A DNA stretch of 64,000 nucleotides, taken from positions 248,001-312,000 of the forward strand of contig JAFVGA010000006.1 in the NCBI GenBank assembly GCA_017475235.1, in the 5' to 3' direction. The notes under the pieces were generated by a model. The model was not told the origin of the DNA and searched no databases. It worked only from the letters and a program-made list of their open reading frames with translations. The position numbers and the translations under genes are program-made. This DNA is from Eubacterium sp. GTDB taxonomy: Bacteria > Bacillota > Clostridia > Lachnospirales > Lachnospiraceae. Positions 8,175 through 17,145 of the stretch are shown here, one piece after another. The stretch's first letter is position 1, and each line of letters opens with the position of its first letter.

Positions 8175-10436
8175 TTATCTTAAGGCTTTATCGTAAGATC
8201 TACCCTTAAAAATGTACCACAATGAACCTGTGATAAATACTGATGAGAATGCACCTGCAATCAAGCCTACCATAAGTGGTAATGTGAATTCCTGAATAGA
8301 TGTAACACCCATAATGTAAATCATGAAGATCATGATAAATGTTGTGAATGTTGTGTAAATACTTCTTGTAAGTGTCTGTGTGATAGATGTATTTACAAGA
8401 TCTATTACCTTCTCACCTCTTCTACGTTTCGCCATGTTCTCACGGATACGGTCGAATATGACGATTGTGGCGTTGATTGAGTAACCTACAATTGTAAGTA
8501 GACACGCGATAAATGTTGTACCAAGTGTTACTCTCGCCAATGCATAGAAACCAACTACTATAGCCACGTCGTGGACTAGGGCTGTAACCGCCGCAAAGGC
8601 AAATTGTACATTTCTAAATCTAATCCAAATGTAAATCAACATACATATGATGGCGATTACTGTAGCAATTACGGCATCTTCTCTCATCTGCTTACTTACT
8701 GATCCGGAGATCATCTCATTAGCAAAGTTACCTTCATGTCCCTTCTTAGATGGGTCGTATGCTTTGTATTTATCAATTAATACTTTTTTGAATTTATCGA
8801 ATTTGTCTCCCTCAAGTCTTTCTGTCTTGATTGAGTATAATTTCTTGTTAGCTGTATCTCTCTGTCCTTGAACCTCTTTTAGTCCAACCTCTTTTTCAAG
8901 GTCTTTCTTGATGTGATCGTTGAAGTAATCGATTGAGTATTCTTTCTCGAACTCAACGCTGATTGAGCTACCACCCTTGAACTCGATACCAAGGTTGAAT
9001 ACTGAACCAGCAGCTCCGTTAGCAACCATTGCACCAACACCAATCAAAATACAAACGATTGAGATCGCAAAGAAGATTGCTTTCTTCTGAACAAACTGGA
9101 ATACTTTTCTAACCTTTTCTTTACCATAGAATTTAACCTTTTCAAATCCCATGTAGTAAAGCATCCATACGAATCCTCTTGAGATTACTAAAGCCTCGAA
9201 CAACTGGATAATGATACCAATTGCAAGTGTCTGTGCGAAACCTTGAACAGTTCCTGAACCTCTCCAAAGAAGAACTAATGCTGCGATAAGTGTTGTGATG
9301 TTACCATCGACAATAGCTGATGTAGCAGCCTTGAAACCTGTCTTGATAGCAGTCTTAACTGTCTTACCAGCCGCAATTTCTTCTCGTATTCGAGCATATA
9401 TGATAACGTTCGCATCCACGGCCATACCAATATTCAAAATGATACCGGCGATACCTGGAAGCGTTAGTGTTAAATCAAATCCATTTAGAGCTAGTAGAAT
9501 CATCTCTACGTAAGCAACAAGTGCTAGACATGCTGCAATACCAGGGATTCTATAAACGATTAGCATGAAGATAAAGATAATAATCATACCAATCAAACCA
9601 GCCAACAAACTCTTAGACAACGCATCGTTACCTAACTGAGCACTCTCAACCTTATGGCTGATTTCGTCTAGTTCTAGGTTAAGTGAACCGATACGGATGT
9701 TTGAAGCTAACTGCTCTGCTTCTTCTAAGTCTTTCTGACCATCGATTTGAGCCTCACCACCAGTGATTGCTTCTTTTACGTTTGGTGCACTTAAAATCTG
9801 ATTATCGTAAATGATATAAGTTTGCTTACCAACGTTTTCAGAAGTCATGTCGCCAAATGCTTTTGTTCCCTTGTCGTTAAACTTAAGAGAAACTACATAC
9901 TGAGTAGCCTTTGTGTTCTCGTCCTGAGAAGCTTGACCTTTGGCGTTCTTGATTTCATCACCAGTAACCCAAACTTTATAATATCCATCATCCTGTGAAT
10001 TATTCTTAAGTTGGATAAACTTCTTAGCTTTTAAATCTTTCTTGGAAGGAGTCTCCTCTGACTTTGTACAGAAATACAAAGAACCAGGCTTACCTAATTC
10101 TTCTAGTACCTTGTCAGCATCATACTGTCCTGGGATAGAAACTGCGATTTTATCATCGCCTTCCTTCTGAACCTGAGCCTCTGTACTGAAAACCTGTACT
10201 CTCTTCTCCAACTTGTTGATAGTATCATCAAAGTCAGTCTGAGAATACTTTCCATTGTTCTTGGAAACCTGATAAGTGATGCTTACACCACCCTTTAAGT
10301 CCAATCCAAGTTTAATAGACTTTGCTTGGCCATATCCAGCCACACCAAAAACTAAAACATAAGCCGCAAATGCAATCATAGCGATTGATAACACAAATGC
10401 GATTATAGCCTTTGGTCTTGTCATTTTGAATTTCAT
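8175..10436 (-). CDS. secDF: Fused protein-export membrane protein SecDF
   Basis: Proton-driven accessory subunit of the Sec translocase that helps pull preproteins across the membrane. At 753 residues it is a natural SecD-SecF fusion. The SecD half starts with a transmembrane helix and the LGLDLKGG motif (43-50), followed by the P1 periplasmic-type domain and six-helix RND block. The SecF half begins near residue 440 and has LGIEFKGGSS near 487, a shorter external domain and a second RND block. It follows scfB by 17 bases. SCIFF genes are commonly next to secD/secF in Clostridia, so the context supports both calls. Confidence 0.96.
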   Translation of the reverse strand: MKFKMTRPKAIIAFVLSIAMIAFAAYVLVFGVAGYGQAKSIKLGLDLKGGVSITYQVSKNNGKYSQTDFDDTINKLEKRVQVFSTEAQVQKEGDDKIAVSIPGQYDADKVLEELGKPGSLYFCTKSEETPSKKDLKAKKFIQLKNNSQDDGYYKVWVTGDEIKNAKGQASQDENTKATQYVVSLKFNDKGTKAFGDMTSENVGKQTYIIYDNQILSAPNVKEAITGGEAQIDGQKDLEEAEQLASNIRIGSLNLELDEISHKVESAQLGNDALSKSLLAGLIGMIIIFIFMLIVYRIPGIAACLALVAYVEMILLALNGFDLTLTLPGIAGIILNIGMAVDANVIIYARIREEIAAGKTVKTAIKTGFKAATSAIVDGNITTLIAALVLLWRGSGTVQGFAQTLAIGIIIQLFEALVISRGFVWMLYYMGFEKVKFYGKEKVRKVFQFVQKKAIFFAISIVCILIGVGAMVANGAAGSVFNLGIEFKGGSSISVEFEKEYSIDYFNDHIKKDLEKEVGLKEVQGQRDTANKKLYSIKTERLEGDKFDKFKKVLIDKYKAYDPSKKGHEGNFANEMISGSVSKQMREDAVIATVIAIICMLIYIWIRFRNVQFAFAAVTALVHDVAIVVGFYALARVTLGTTFIACLLTIVGYSINATIVIFDRIRENMAKRRRGEKVIDLVNTSITQTLTRSIYTTFTTFIMIFMIYIMGVTSIQEFTLPLMVGLIAGAFSSVFITGSLWYIFKGRSYDKALR

Positions 10437-10453
10437 GTTAAACCTCTTTCTTG

Positions 10454-11812
10454 CTAGCTTTCAGCTAACGCTGCTTTTATCATTATCGAGCATTCCACTC
10501 TCTTCTTTTCCATTTCACATCCAATATCGTATGTGGTATCTATGGAACCATTCTGATTGTAAGCATTTGCTGCGCATCCTCCGCTGCAGTAAAACTTAGC
10601 AAAACAGTCTTTGCATTTTTCTTTGGAGTAGACATTGCACTCTCCAAATTTATCTGCAATTTCAGGTTTTGTGATTCCCTCATCTACATTTCCCATTAGG
10701 AAATCTTCGTCCCCGACGAATTGATGACAAGGATACAAGTCTCCCCAAGGCGTAACCGCCAAATACTCTGTACCTGAGCCACAACCTGATAGTCTTTTAT
10801 ATACACAAGGGCCACCGCTCAAATCAATCATAAAATGAAAGAATGTAAAGCCATTTCCCTCTTTGTGTCGTTTAATGTACTCTTTCGCCAACTTGTCGTA
10901 TTCGTCCAATATCTGTGGCAAATCCTGTTCTCTGATCGAGTATGGATCTTCCTCTGGACCGACAACTGGCTCTATCGAAATCTGTTTAAATCCTAAATCA
11001 GCAAAGTGTTTTACGTCCTCAGAAAAGTCTAAGTTTTCTCTTGTGAAAGTTCCTCGTATGTAATAGTTATTCTGGTCACGACTCTCAGCAAGTTTTTGAA
11101 ACTTAGGAACTATTAAATCATAACTACCCTTGCCGTTTCTAAATGGTCTCATATTATCATTGACTTCTTTTCGACCATCTAGACTGATTACTACATTTCC
11201 CATTTCCTTGTTTAGGAAATCTTGAACTTCATCGTTTAACAAAACTCCGTTTGTAGTAAGCGTGAATCTAAACTTTTTATTTTTTTCTTCCTCAATGGAT
11301 CTGCCGTATTCAACTAGCTGTTTTACAACATCCCAGTTCATAAGTGGCTCTCCGCCGAAGAAGTCTACTTCCAAATTTACTCTGCTACCAGAATTCTCAA
11401 CCAAGAAGTCTAGCGCTTTCTTTCCAGTCTCAAAACTCATTAGCTCACGTCTGCCGTGGTATTCGCCTTCCTCGGCAAAACAGTATTTACAAGCTAGGTT
11501 ACAGTCATGTGCAATATGCATACATAAAGCTTTAACGACTGGTTTGTGATGTTCTTTAAAACTGTCTATTACTGGTTCAAAAACATCTTTTGTGAAAAGC
11601 TTATTCTGATCGACTAATTCCTTTACTTCTTCAAGTGATTCCTTTATTTGGTCTTCGTCATAATTAGCCTTAAGTTCTTCAACAATCTCATCAGCACTCT
11701 TATCTTCGTACAACGCGATAACATCATAAGTGACATCGTCCACCAAATGTATAGCACCACTGTCTACGTCCATTACAATATTGAATCCATTGCTCTTATA
11801 CTGATGAATCAT
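10454..11812 (-). CDS. scfB: SCIFF peptide maturase, radical SAM/SPASM enzyme
   Basis: Radical SAM enzyme that forms thioether cross-links in the SCIFF peptide. The 452-residue protein has an N-terminal PqqD-like peptide-recognition region (1-80), the CxxxCxxC cluster motif C104/C108/C111 (DCNLACKYCFAEEG), the GGEPLMNW motif, and a cysteine-rich SPASM C-terminus (GGPC, SGCGSG, YPCHQF, KCKDCFAKFYCSGGC). Its substrate gene scfA lies 96 bases upstream on the same strand. CteB/Tte1186-type enzymes have this same arrangement. The end product and biological role of SCIFF are not settled. Confidence 0.96.
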   Translation of the reverse strand: MIHQYKSNGFNIVMDVDSGAIHLVDDVTYDVIALYEDKSADEIVEELKANYDEDQIKESLEEVKELVDQNKLFTKDVFEPVIDSFKEHHKPVVKALCMHIAHDCNLACKYCFAEEGEYHGRRELMSFETGKKALDFLVENSGSRVNLEVDFFGGEPLMNWDVVKQLVEYGRSIEEEKNKKFRFTLTTNGVLLNDEVQDFLNKEMGNVVISLDGRKEVNDNMRPFRNGKGSYDLIVPKFQKLAESRDQNNYYIRGTFTRENLDFSEDVKHFADLGFKQISIEPVVGPEEDPYSIREQDLPQILDEYDKLAKEYIKRHKEGNGFTFFHFMIDLSGGPCVYKRLSGCGSGTEYLAVTPWGDLYPCHQFVGDEDFLMGNVDEGITKPEIADKFGECNVYSKEKCKDCFAKFYCSGGCAANAYNQNGSIDTTYDIGCEMEKKRVECSIMIKAALAES

Positions 11813-11850
11813 TGTAATTTCCTCCTAAATATTAAGCCTTTTTAACGCAC

Positions 11851-11880
11851 TATAACAGAGTCGATGCCGGCTCTGTTATA
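11851..11880 (-). promoter_or_regulatory. Hairpin between scfA and scfB
   Basis: Ten-base perfect arms TATAACAGAG and CTCTGTTATA close a 10-base loop. On the minus strand it is followed by GTGCGTTAAAAAGG, not a T-run, so it is not a normal terminator. It could stabilise the scfA message or limit readthrough into scfB, giving more peptide than enzyme. Confidence 0.6.
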
Positions 11881-11908
11881 CGATACTTAATATTTAATTA
11901 ATCTTTAA

Positions 11909-12049
11909 TTATTTTTGTTCGCAAGTCTGGTTTCCAACTGTGCAAGAAGTCTTACAAGCTGACTGACAAGATGTCTGACATTCTCCACAACCACCCTTTT
12001 TTACTGTATCGTTTAAAGTCTTATCTGTAAGTGTTTTGATATGTTTCAT
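11909..12049 (-). CDS. scfA: SCIFF ranthipeptide precursor (six Cys in 46 residues)
   Basis: A 46-residue peptide with the hallmark of SCIFF (six cysteines in forty-five): cysteines at 21, 24, 28, 32, 36 and 43, after a leader starting MKHIKTLTDKTLNDTVKKGG. The start is the ATG at 12049, preceded by GGAGGGTATT. A longer open frame exists upstream in the same register but it is antisense to the next gene. ScfB would cross-link these cysteines to nearby residues. SCIFF is nearly universal in Clostridia and unusually conserved for a modified peptide. Confidence 0.95.
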   Translation of the reverse strand: MKHIKTLTDKTLNDTVKKGGCGECQTSCQSACKTSCTVGNQTCEQK

Positions 12050-12094
12050 AATACCCTCCAAAACGGCTTTTTTCGAAACAAAAGTTCCTAAAAA

Positions 12095-12123
12095 ATTATA
12101 GCACAAGAGTGACTTTTTGTACA
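12095..12123 (-). promoter_or_regulatory. Promoter of scfA
   Basis: TGTACA, 17 bases, then TATAAT on the minus strand, about 45 bases before the scfA start. The -35 box matches the consensus at 4 of 6 positions. Confidence 0.55.
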
Positions 12124-12137
12124 TTATTTCGTATAAT
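12109..12137 (+). promoter_or_regulatory. Promoter of the CNNM-family gene, overlapping the scfA promoter
   Basis: TATAAT at 12132-12137, with a weak -35 (GTGACT) 17 bases upstream. Its -35 region overlaps that of the opposing scfA promoter, so the two polymerases would compete for the same DNA. Confidence 0.45.
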
Positions 12138-12176
12138 AAAAAAAGATGAAAAATCCCTATAAAAAAGGAGGTATTT

Positions 12177-13457
12177 ATGGGACCGAGTGACATAGCGATG
12201 CTATGTGTTTTAATTGTATTATTACTATTATCTGCATTTTTCTCGAGTGCGGAAACAGCCCTTACTACTGTTAACCGAATGAGAGTCAGAATGCACGTGG
12301 AAAACGGCAAAAAGAACGCTATTATACTAAGCAAAGTGCTTGAGGATAACCGCAAAATGCTTAGTACTGTGCTAATTCTAAACAATATCGTTAATATTGC
12401 TGCTTCTTCCATTGCTACAGTGTTTACGCAGAATATGTTCGGAAATATCTATGTAAGTATTGGCGTTGGAATATTTACTTTTATTCTTATTGTTTACGGA
12501 GAGATTATTCCAAAAACTATAGCAAGTATGCATTCAGAATCTATTGCGTTACACTACGCAAGACCAGTTAGATTCTTAATGATTCTTTTTACTCCTCTTA
12601 TTTTCATTTTGAATTTGATTTCTACTATTTTCTTAAAGATATTTAGAGTTAAAGTAAATCTTAATTCAAAAAAGATTACCGAGGGAGAACTTCGAACAAT
12701 TATGGATGTAACTGAAGAGGAAGGCTTGCTAGAGTCTGAAGAGGTAGATATTATCAACAATGTCTTTGACTTCGGCGAAACAAAAGCCAAGGATATTATG
12801 ATTCCAAAGGTTGATATTGTTATGGTATCAATCGACACTACTTACGAGGAATTTTTGGATATTGTTAAGGAAAACAAATTCACTCGTATGCCGGTTTATA
12901 AAGATAGTTCCGATAATATTGTCGGCATTGTAAACATAAAGGATTTAATTGTAAGTCAGATTAGCGACGAAGAATTTGACATATCAGAAATGATGCGTGA
13001 TCCATTCTACACTATCGCTACTAAAGAGATTAATGATCTTCTATTCGAGATGAAGGAAGATGAATCAGGAATGTGTATCGTCCTCGATGAATACGGTCAG
13101 GTGGACGGTATGATTACTCTTGAAGATATCCTAGAAGAGATTGTGGGCGATATGAGAGACGAATTCGACGCCGCCGAAGAAGAAGGTATCACTAAGGTGG
13201 GCGAACACAGATACAAAGTTGATGGTTCAGTTAACCTTGATGACTTTAATGAGGAACTTGGAACTGATATTGATTCAGATCACTACGAATCTGTGGGCGG
13301 TTTAATCATTGAACAGCTCGAACGAATTCCAAAGACTGGTGATGTCGTTCGAATAGACAATTGTAAGTTTACAGTTATCGATATGGATTCAAACCGAGTT
13401 GAATCTGTGGCGGTTGATGTACAGCCGGTTAAAAAAGAAAAAGAAACTGAAGAATAA
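12177..13457 (+). CDS. CNNM/CorC-type CBS-domain membrane protein
   Basis: A 426-residue membrane protein of the HlyC/CorC (TlyC-like) family, related to CNNM magnesium transporters. It has an N-terminal DUF21 domain with about four hydrophobic segments (residues 1-190; starts ALLCVLIV-type helix followed by SSAETALTTVN), a pair of CBS domains near 205-330 (MIPKVDIVMV, MPVYKDSSDNIVGIVNIKDL, VLDEYGQVDGMITLEDILEEIVG) and a C-terminal CorC_HlyC domain near 340-420. A likely role is Mg2+ or Co2+ efflux or homeostasis. AAGGAGGT precedes the ATG. It is monocistronic, between its own promoter and a terminator. Confidence 0.9.
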   Translation: MGPSDIAMLCVLIVLLLLSAFFSSAETALTTVNRMRVRMHVENGKKNAIILSKVLEDNRKMLSTVLILNNIVNIAASSIATVFTQNMFGNIYVSIGVGIFTFILIVYGEIIPKTIASMHSESIALHYARPVRFLMILFTPLIFILNLISTIFLKIFRVKVNLNSKKITEGELRTIMDVTEEEGLLESEEVDIINNVFDFGETKAKDIMIPKVDIVMVSIDTTYEEFLDIVKENKFTRMPVYKDSSDNIVGIVNIKDLIVSQISDEEFDISEMMRDPFYTIATKEINDLLFEMKEDESGMCIVLDEYGQVDGMITLEDILEEIVGDMRDEFDAAEEEGITKVGEHRYKVDGSVNLDDFNEELGTDIDSDHYESVGGLIIEQLERIPKTGDVVRIDNCKFTVIDMDSNRVESVAVDVQPVKKEKETEE

Positions 13458-13462
13458 AAATA

Positions 13463-13495
13463 AAAGCATTTGAGATAACTCAAATGCTTTTTTTA
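13463..13495. terminator. Bidirectional terminator between convergent genes
   Basis: AAAGCATTTGAG and CTCAAATGCTTT form a 12-bp stem with loop ATAA, with A-run before and T-run after. It can serve both the CNNM gene and the opposing PF06541 gene. Confidence 0.85.
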
Positions 13496-13500
13496 TGTCT

Positions 13501-14268
13501 TTATTTCTGTGGTAGTATTACCCACTCCATATATCTGTTATGCATGTACTCATCTGGATATGTTCTATCAAAGAACTTATCAATGCCATTAGTTGGTTTC
13601 TTATCAATAACGTATACAGGTTTTCTGTTTGGCACTTCTACTTTTCTTATTTCTTTGGCTTCAGCGCCACCTTTTTTAATAACCTCTTTATACTCTTTCT
13701 CTGTATGAACAACCTCTCTTTCGCCCCATCTATAGAACGCATACATACTTACAGCTAAATTCACAACCATAAATACTGTGATAATCCATCCCGCGATTGT
13801 CCAACCTTTGCCTTTCATTTTCATAAACAGTTTAGTTATAAGTGGCAACAAAAACTTGATAAACAATATTCCAAGTATACCCCAAGCTATGCTAAAAGGA
13901 ACACTAATATATTTTGCAATTGTTAGATTACCAAGTGCTTCGTAATCCCATGATGTAGAATTTAGGAAAACTTCTTCAATAAATCCACATAGCCATTCTA
14001 ATACAGAAGCCAAAATCAAATATACTACAAACGTTATTATAATATTATACTTGGCCATTTTTTTAGCTACGACATAGGACATTACTGCTCCGGCACCGTA
14101 AACAATGTTCAGATAACCCCAAACAAATGTAACGTGGTTTTCCCATACGCCTTTGTCGAAGATGGCAAAAACACCCTCAACTACTACACCTAGTAAACAG
14201 CCTACAATAAATAAAAATACATAGTGATAAAATTTAGGCTTAAAGTTCATAATTTCTTGTTTACTCAT
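13501..14268 (-). CDS. Putative ABC-transporter type IV membrane protein (PF06541)
   Basis: A 255-residue integral membrane protein with about six hydrophobic stretches, including YHYVFLFIVGCLLGVVVEG at the N-terminus and VWGYLNIVYGAGAV, which recall the PF06541/CmpB-like family. Residues 190-255 form a soluble, basic C-terminal tail. The family name implies ABC transport but no ATPase is nearby and the function is unproven. Its ATG overlaps the pyrI stop by one base, so it is probably co-translated with pyrBI, although a role in pyrimidine metabolism does not follow from that. Confidence 0.8.
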   Translation of the reverse strand: MSKQEIMNFKPKFYHYVFLFIVGCLLGVVVEGVFAIFDKGVWENHVTFVWGYLNIVYGAGAVMSYVVAKKMAKYNIIITFVVYLILASVLEWLCGFIEEVFLNSTSWDYEALGNLTIAKYISVPFSIAWGILGILFIKFLLPLITKLFMKMKGKGWTIAGWIITVFMVVNLAVSMYAFYRWGEREVVHTEKEYKEVIKKGGAEAKEIRKVEVPNRKPVYVIDKKPTNGIDKFFDRTYPDEYMHNRYMEWVILPQK

Positions 14269-14726
14269 TATAACTCCTTAATAGCTTGAATCTTTTCCCA
14301 CAATCTTCCCTGCTGTTCATCGCAGTATTGACATCTATAAAGACCCTTCTCTTTGTCAGTCAAAACAAATACGTGCTTAAGTTCCTGCTCAATAGATGTG
14401 ATACATCTAGGGTTCTTGCAGTGAAGAACATTAGTAATCTTTTCTGGTAGTTTCAAATCTCTTTTCTCAACTAATTTGCCGTCCTCAATAATATCAACTG
14501 TAATATTGTGGTCAATAAAACCGAGTACGTCGAAGTCCACAATATCAAGTGGTCCTTCTACCTTTATGATATCTTTTCGACCCATCTTTTCACTCTTAGC
14601 ATTCTTAATGATTGCAATCGAACAATCCAAATCTTCAAGATTTAGATAATGATAAATTGCCATTGCTCTTCCAGCCTGGATGTGGTCTAGTACAAAACCA
14701 TTGTTAATCTGATCTACATTAATCAT
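14268..14726 (-). CDS. pyrI: Aspartate carbamoyltransferase regulatory chain
   Basis: Regulatory subunit that binds nucleotides and confers allosteric control on PyrB. The 152 residues have the N-terminal allosteric domain and a C-terminal zinc domain with four cysteines at 103, 108, 132 and 135 (CKNPRC, CQYC). It overlaps the end of pyrB by 4 bases. The presence of PyrI means an enterobacterial-type c6r6-like enzyme rather than the unregulated Bacillus PyrB trimer; this is common in Clostridia. Confidence 0.96.
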   Translation of the reverse strand: MINVDQINNGFVLDHIQAGRAMAIYHYLNLEDLDCSIAIIKNAKSEKMGRKDIIKVEGPLDIVDFDVLGFIDHNITVDIIEDGKLVEKRDLKLPEKITNVLHCKNPRCITSIEQELKHVFVLTDKEKGLYRCQYCDEQQGRLWEKIQAIKEL

Positions 14727-15637
14727 ACTTCCACCTCCATAAGTTTAAGGATTAGAGCCATTCTCACATACACACCGTACTGTGCCTGCTTAAAATAAAC
14801 AGCTCTCGGATCTTTATCTACTTTTACTGAAATTTCATTAACTCTTGGCAAAGGATGAAGAACTAGCATATCTTCTCTAGCGTCTTTCATCTTTTCTTTA
14901 GTTAAAATGAAACTATCTTTTAATCTTATATAGTCTTCCTCGTTGAAGAATCTTTCTCTTTGGACTCTTGTCATATAAAGGATGTCCAAATCACCCATTG
15001 CTTTTTCTAGGTTTGTCACTTCTTCATATTCACAACCAGCTTCTTCTATAGCATCGCGAATATAATCAGGAACCTTTAACTCTTCAGGTGAGATTAGAAC
15101 AAACTTCACATCATCATATCTAAGTAAAGCATTGATTAGCGAATGAACTGTACGTCCAAACTTTAAGTCGCCACAAAGACCGATTGTAAATCCACCAAGT
15201 TTTCCCTTAAGACTTCTAATTGTAAGTAAGTCTGTAAGAGTCTGTGTTGGATGTTGATGTCCACCGTCGCCTGCGTTAATAACAGGAATACTTGCATTGT
15301 TTGCAGCAACTAGCGCTGAACCTTCCTTAGGATGTCGCATAGCACATATATCTGCATAACAAGAAACAATTTTAATCGTATCCGCTACACTCTCACCCTT
15401 AGCTGCTGAACTTGATGCTGCTTCAGAAAAGCCTAACACCTGTCCACCAAGGTTAATCATAGCCGCCTCAAAACTCAAACGAGTTCTTGTACTTGGCTCG
15501 TAAAAGAGTGTTGCAATCTTTTTGTTTCGACATGCATCAGCATACTTGTCTGGATTTTTCTCTATGTCGTTAGCAAGGTCAAACAAGCTGTCCAACTCTT
15601 CCACTGACATATCCAAAGGACTAAGTAAATGTCTCAT
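14723..15637 (-). CDS. pyrB: Aspartate carbamoyltransferase catalytic chain
   Basis: Condenses carbamoyl phosphate and aspartate in the first committed step of pyrimidine synthesis. Carbamoyl-phosphate motif STRTR is at 49-53, with HPTQTLTDL near 130 and [10 protein letters not shown] near 260. The ATG at 15637 is chosen over an in-frame ATG 12 bases upstream because the upstream ATG is itself part of the ATGGAGGT ribosome binding site. This gives 304 residues, a normal length. The leader contains alternative hairpins (see separate entry). Confidence 0.96.
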   Translation of the reverse strand: MRHLLSPLDMSVEELDSLFDLANDIEKNPDKYADACRNKKIATLFYEPSTRTRLSFEAAMINLGGQVLGFSEAASSSAAKGESVADTIKIVSCYADICAMRHPKEGSALVAANNASIPVINAGDGGHQHPTQTLTDLLTIRSLKGKLGGFTIGLCGDLKFGRTVHSLINALLRYDDVKFVLISPEELKVPDYIRDAIEEAGCEYEEVTNLEKAMGDLDILYMTRVQRERFFNEEDYIRLKDSFILTKEKMKDAREDMLVLHPLPRVNEISVKVDKDPRAVYFKQAQYGVYVRMALILKLMEVEV

Positions 15638-15659
15638 TGTTACCTCCATTTTTCAATTT

Positions 15660-15722
15660 GCCTAAAAATGGGCAAAAAAAATTTGGGTCGCAAATTTTTG
15701 TTATTCAAATGATACATTATAG
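15660..15722 (-). promoter_or_regulatory. pyrBI promoter -10 and candidate attenuator leader
   Basis: On the minus strand a TATAAT box (15716-15721) has no convincing -35. The predicted RNA then holds a hairpin AAAAATTTG/CAAATTTTT (15677-15699) running into a T-run, and a second hairpin TTTGCC/GGCAAA just before the ribosome binding site. The 5' arm of the first (AATTTGC) can instead pair with GCAAATT of the second, so the structures are mutually exclusive. This is a plausible attenuator, but the stems are short and AT-rich. Confidence 0.4.
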
Positions 15723-15754
15723 AGAGGAATAATTCAAGCAGTTTTTATCAAAAA

Positions 15755-15781
15755 ATCACCACCAAATAAATTGGTGGTGAT
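15755..15781 (-). terminator. Terminator of the small GH16 gene
   Basis: Minus-strand ATCACCACCAA and TTGGTGGTGAT arms (11 bp, loop of about 5) followed by TTTTTT, just after the GH16 stop codon. Confidence 0.9.
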
Positions 15782-15786
15782 AATTA

Positions 15787-17019
15787 TTATTTTTTAATTT
15801 TTACCTTGAGTGGTTTGCTCCACTTACTATAATACTTCACGTTATAACAATACTTATATGATCTAGCTCTCACATATAGAGTTTTTTTGTTCTTTAGTTT
15901 CTTATTCTTTACTTTAACCTTAGTAGGCGCACCTTTAAATGTCTTTTTGACTAGAACTTTTTTATTCTTTTTAGCATTCTTTTTAGTCTTATATACTCTA
16001 AACTCATAACCATTATTCCAATCATCAGAAAATAGTTCGATTATAAGCTTTTTAGATTTCTTCTTTTTATATCCCCTATATAATGCCGGTTTATATTTGA
16101 GCAGATTTTTTATTGTTTGGTCTATTTGGAATGAATATGCTCTCACGTAATCGACATATGTATGTGTTTCATAATCCTTTGAGTCTTCATTTTCTTTGAC
16201 TAAAGTCCAACCCTCTGGATTTCTTTCTCCTCCCAGATTAGGGTCCAAAGAACCACGAAGATTCAACGTCATTAGTTGGTTGAATGGCCAAACAGTATTA
16301 TCCTCAGTTGAATTTGAGTTAGCTGTATAATTGGCCGGATTATATGTGGCTGAGAGTTTATTGTCTACATATAATTCAATTTTTTTATCATACCATCTTA
16401 ATTTGAAAATATGAAATTTAGTCTTGTCTATGCTACTCTGCCATATAATAGGTGAACTACTGTTAAAATCGTTAAACCTTTTTGTGTGAATTGCCTGGGT
16501 TAATAGATTAGTATGGTTTGAAAACTCAAACAAATCAACCTCTCCACAAGTAGGCCAAGGATGATCCTTGCCCAAAAAATAGGATAAGGAGCACGCACCT
16601 TTTCCAGGAGCCATTTTTGCCTTTATTTCTATTTCCCCATATTTAAAATAGACTTTATTATTTGTACTAATACTGCCTGTATATCCTGAGTCAGTGAGTA
16701 CTGTTCCGTCACTATTAAAAGATATTTGGGAAATAATATCTAACATTCCATTTTGGACTCTTACATTTTCTGCTCTGGCAGTTGAATATGTTCTACTTCC
16801 CCATTGAGGCTCAACAGAACCAAGATCAATATTCCAATCTATCGTGTTTAAAGTATTTCTATTAAATTCATCACTCCAAAACAGTTGTCTAACCATTCCA
16901 CTATTCTTGTCTATTAAGTTTTCTGGATGGTTTAAGCCATAGTTTCCAGCAACACATGTATTCGTTGGAATGCCAAAACATAAACTCAAACAAGTGATTA
17001 AGGCTAATACTTTTTTCAT
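15787..17019 (-). CDS. Secreted GH16 beta-glucanase with basic Fn3-like C-terminal module
   Basis: A 410-residue secreted glycoside hydrolase family 16 protein. The start at 17019 (MKKVLALITCLSL) has AAGGAGG upstream and opens a signal peptide; a longer in-frame ORF would run into the divergent punA region. The catalytic domain starts at FWSDEFNRNTLNT and contains the GH16 signature GEVDLFEF with the two catalytic glutamates. After VDYVRAYS the last 100 residues form a lysine-rich beta module (YKTKKNAKKNKKVLVKKT, LYVRARSYKY, YYSKWSKPLKVK) that also ends the unrelated secreted protein at 22563-23666. Likely substrates are mixed-linkage or beta-1,3-glucans; licheninase versus laminarinase cannot be told by eye. 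Confidence 0.9.
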   Translation of the reverse strand: MKKVLALITCLSLCFGIPTNTCVAGNYGLNHPENLIDKNSGMVRQLFWSDEFNRNTLNTIDWNIDLGSVEPQWGSRTYSTARAENVRVQNGMLDIISQISFNSDGTVLTDSGYTGSISTNNKVYFKYGEIEIKAKMAPGKGACSLSYFLGKDHPWPTCGEVDLFEFSNHTNLLTQAIHTKRFNDFNSSSPIIWQSSIDKTKFHIFKLRWYDKKIELYVDNKLSATYNPANYTANSNSTEDNTVWPFNQLMTLNLRGSLDPNLGGERNPEGWTLVKENEDSKDYETHTYVDYVRAYSFQIDQTIKNLLKYKPALYRGYKKKKSKKLIIELFSDDWNNGYEFRVYKTKKNAKKNKKVLVKKTFKGAPTKVKVKNKKLKNKKTLYVRARSYKYCYNVKYYSKWSKPLKVKIKK

Positions 17020-17145
17020 AAGTTCCTCCTTGGTGTAACTAGATGTTCCTAAAACAATTATACTACTTATTTCAGTGTTAAAGTATAAATTTATAAAACA
17101 ATTATTGTTTTTATGATAGAATATTTTATAAGTGAGGTACGGATT

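Noticed and set aside
12050-12412. Upstream extension of the scfA frame
   Set aside because: It is antisense to the CNNM gene; the ribosome binding site and SCIFF homology begin at 12049.
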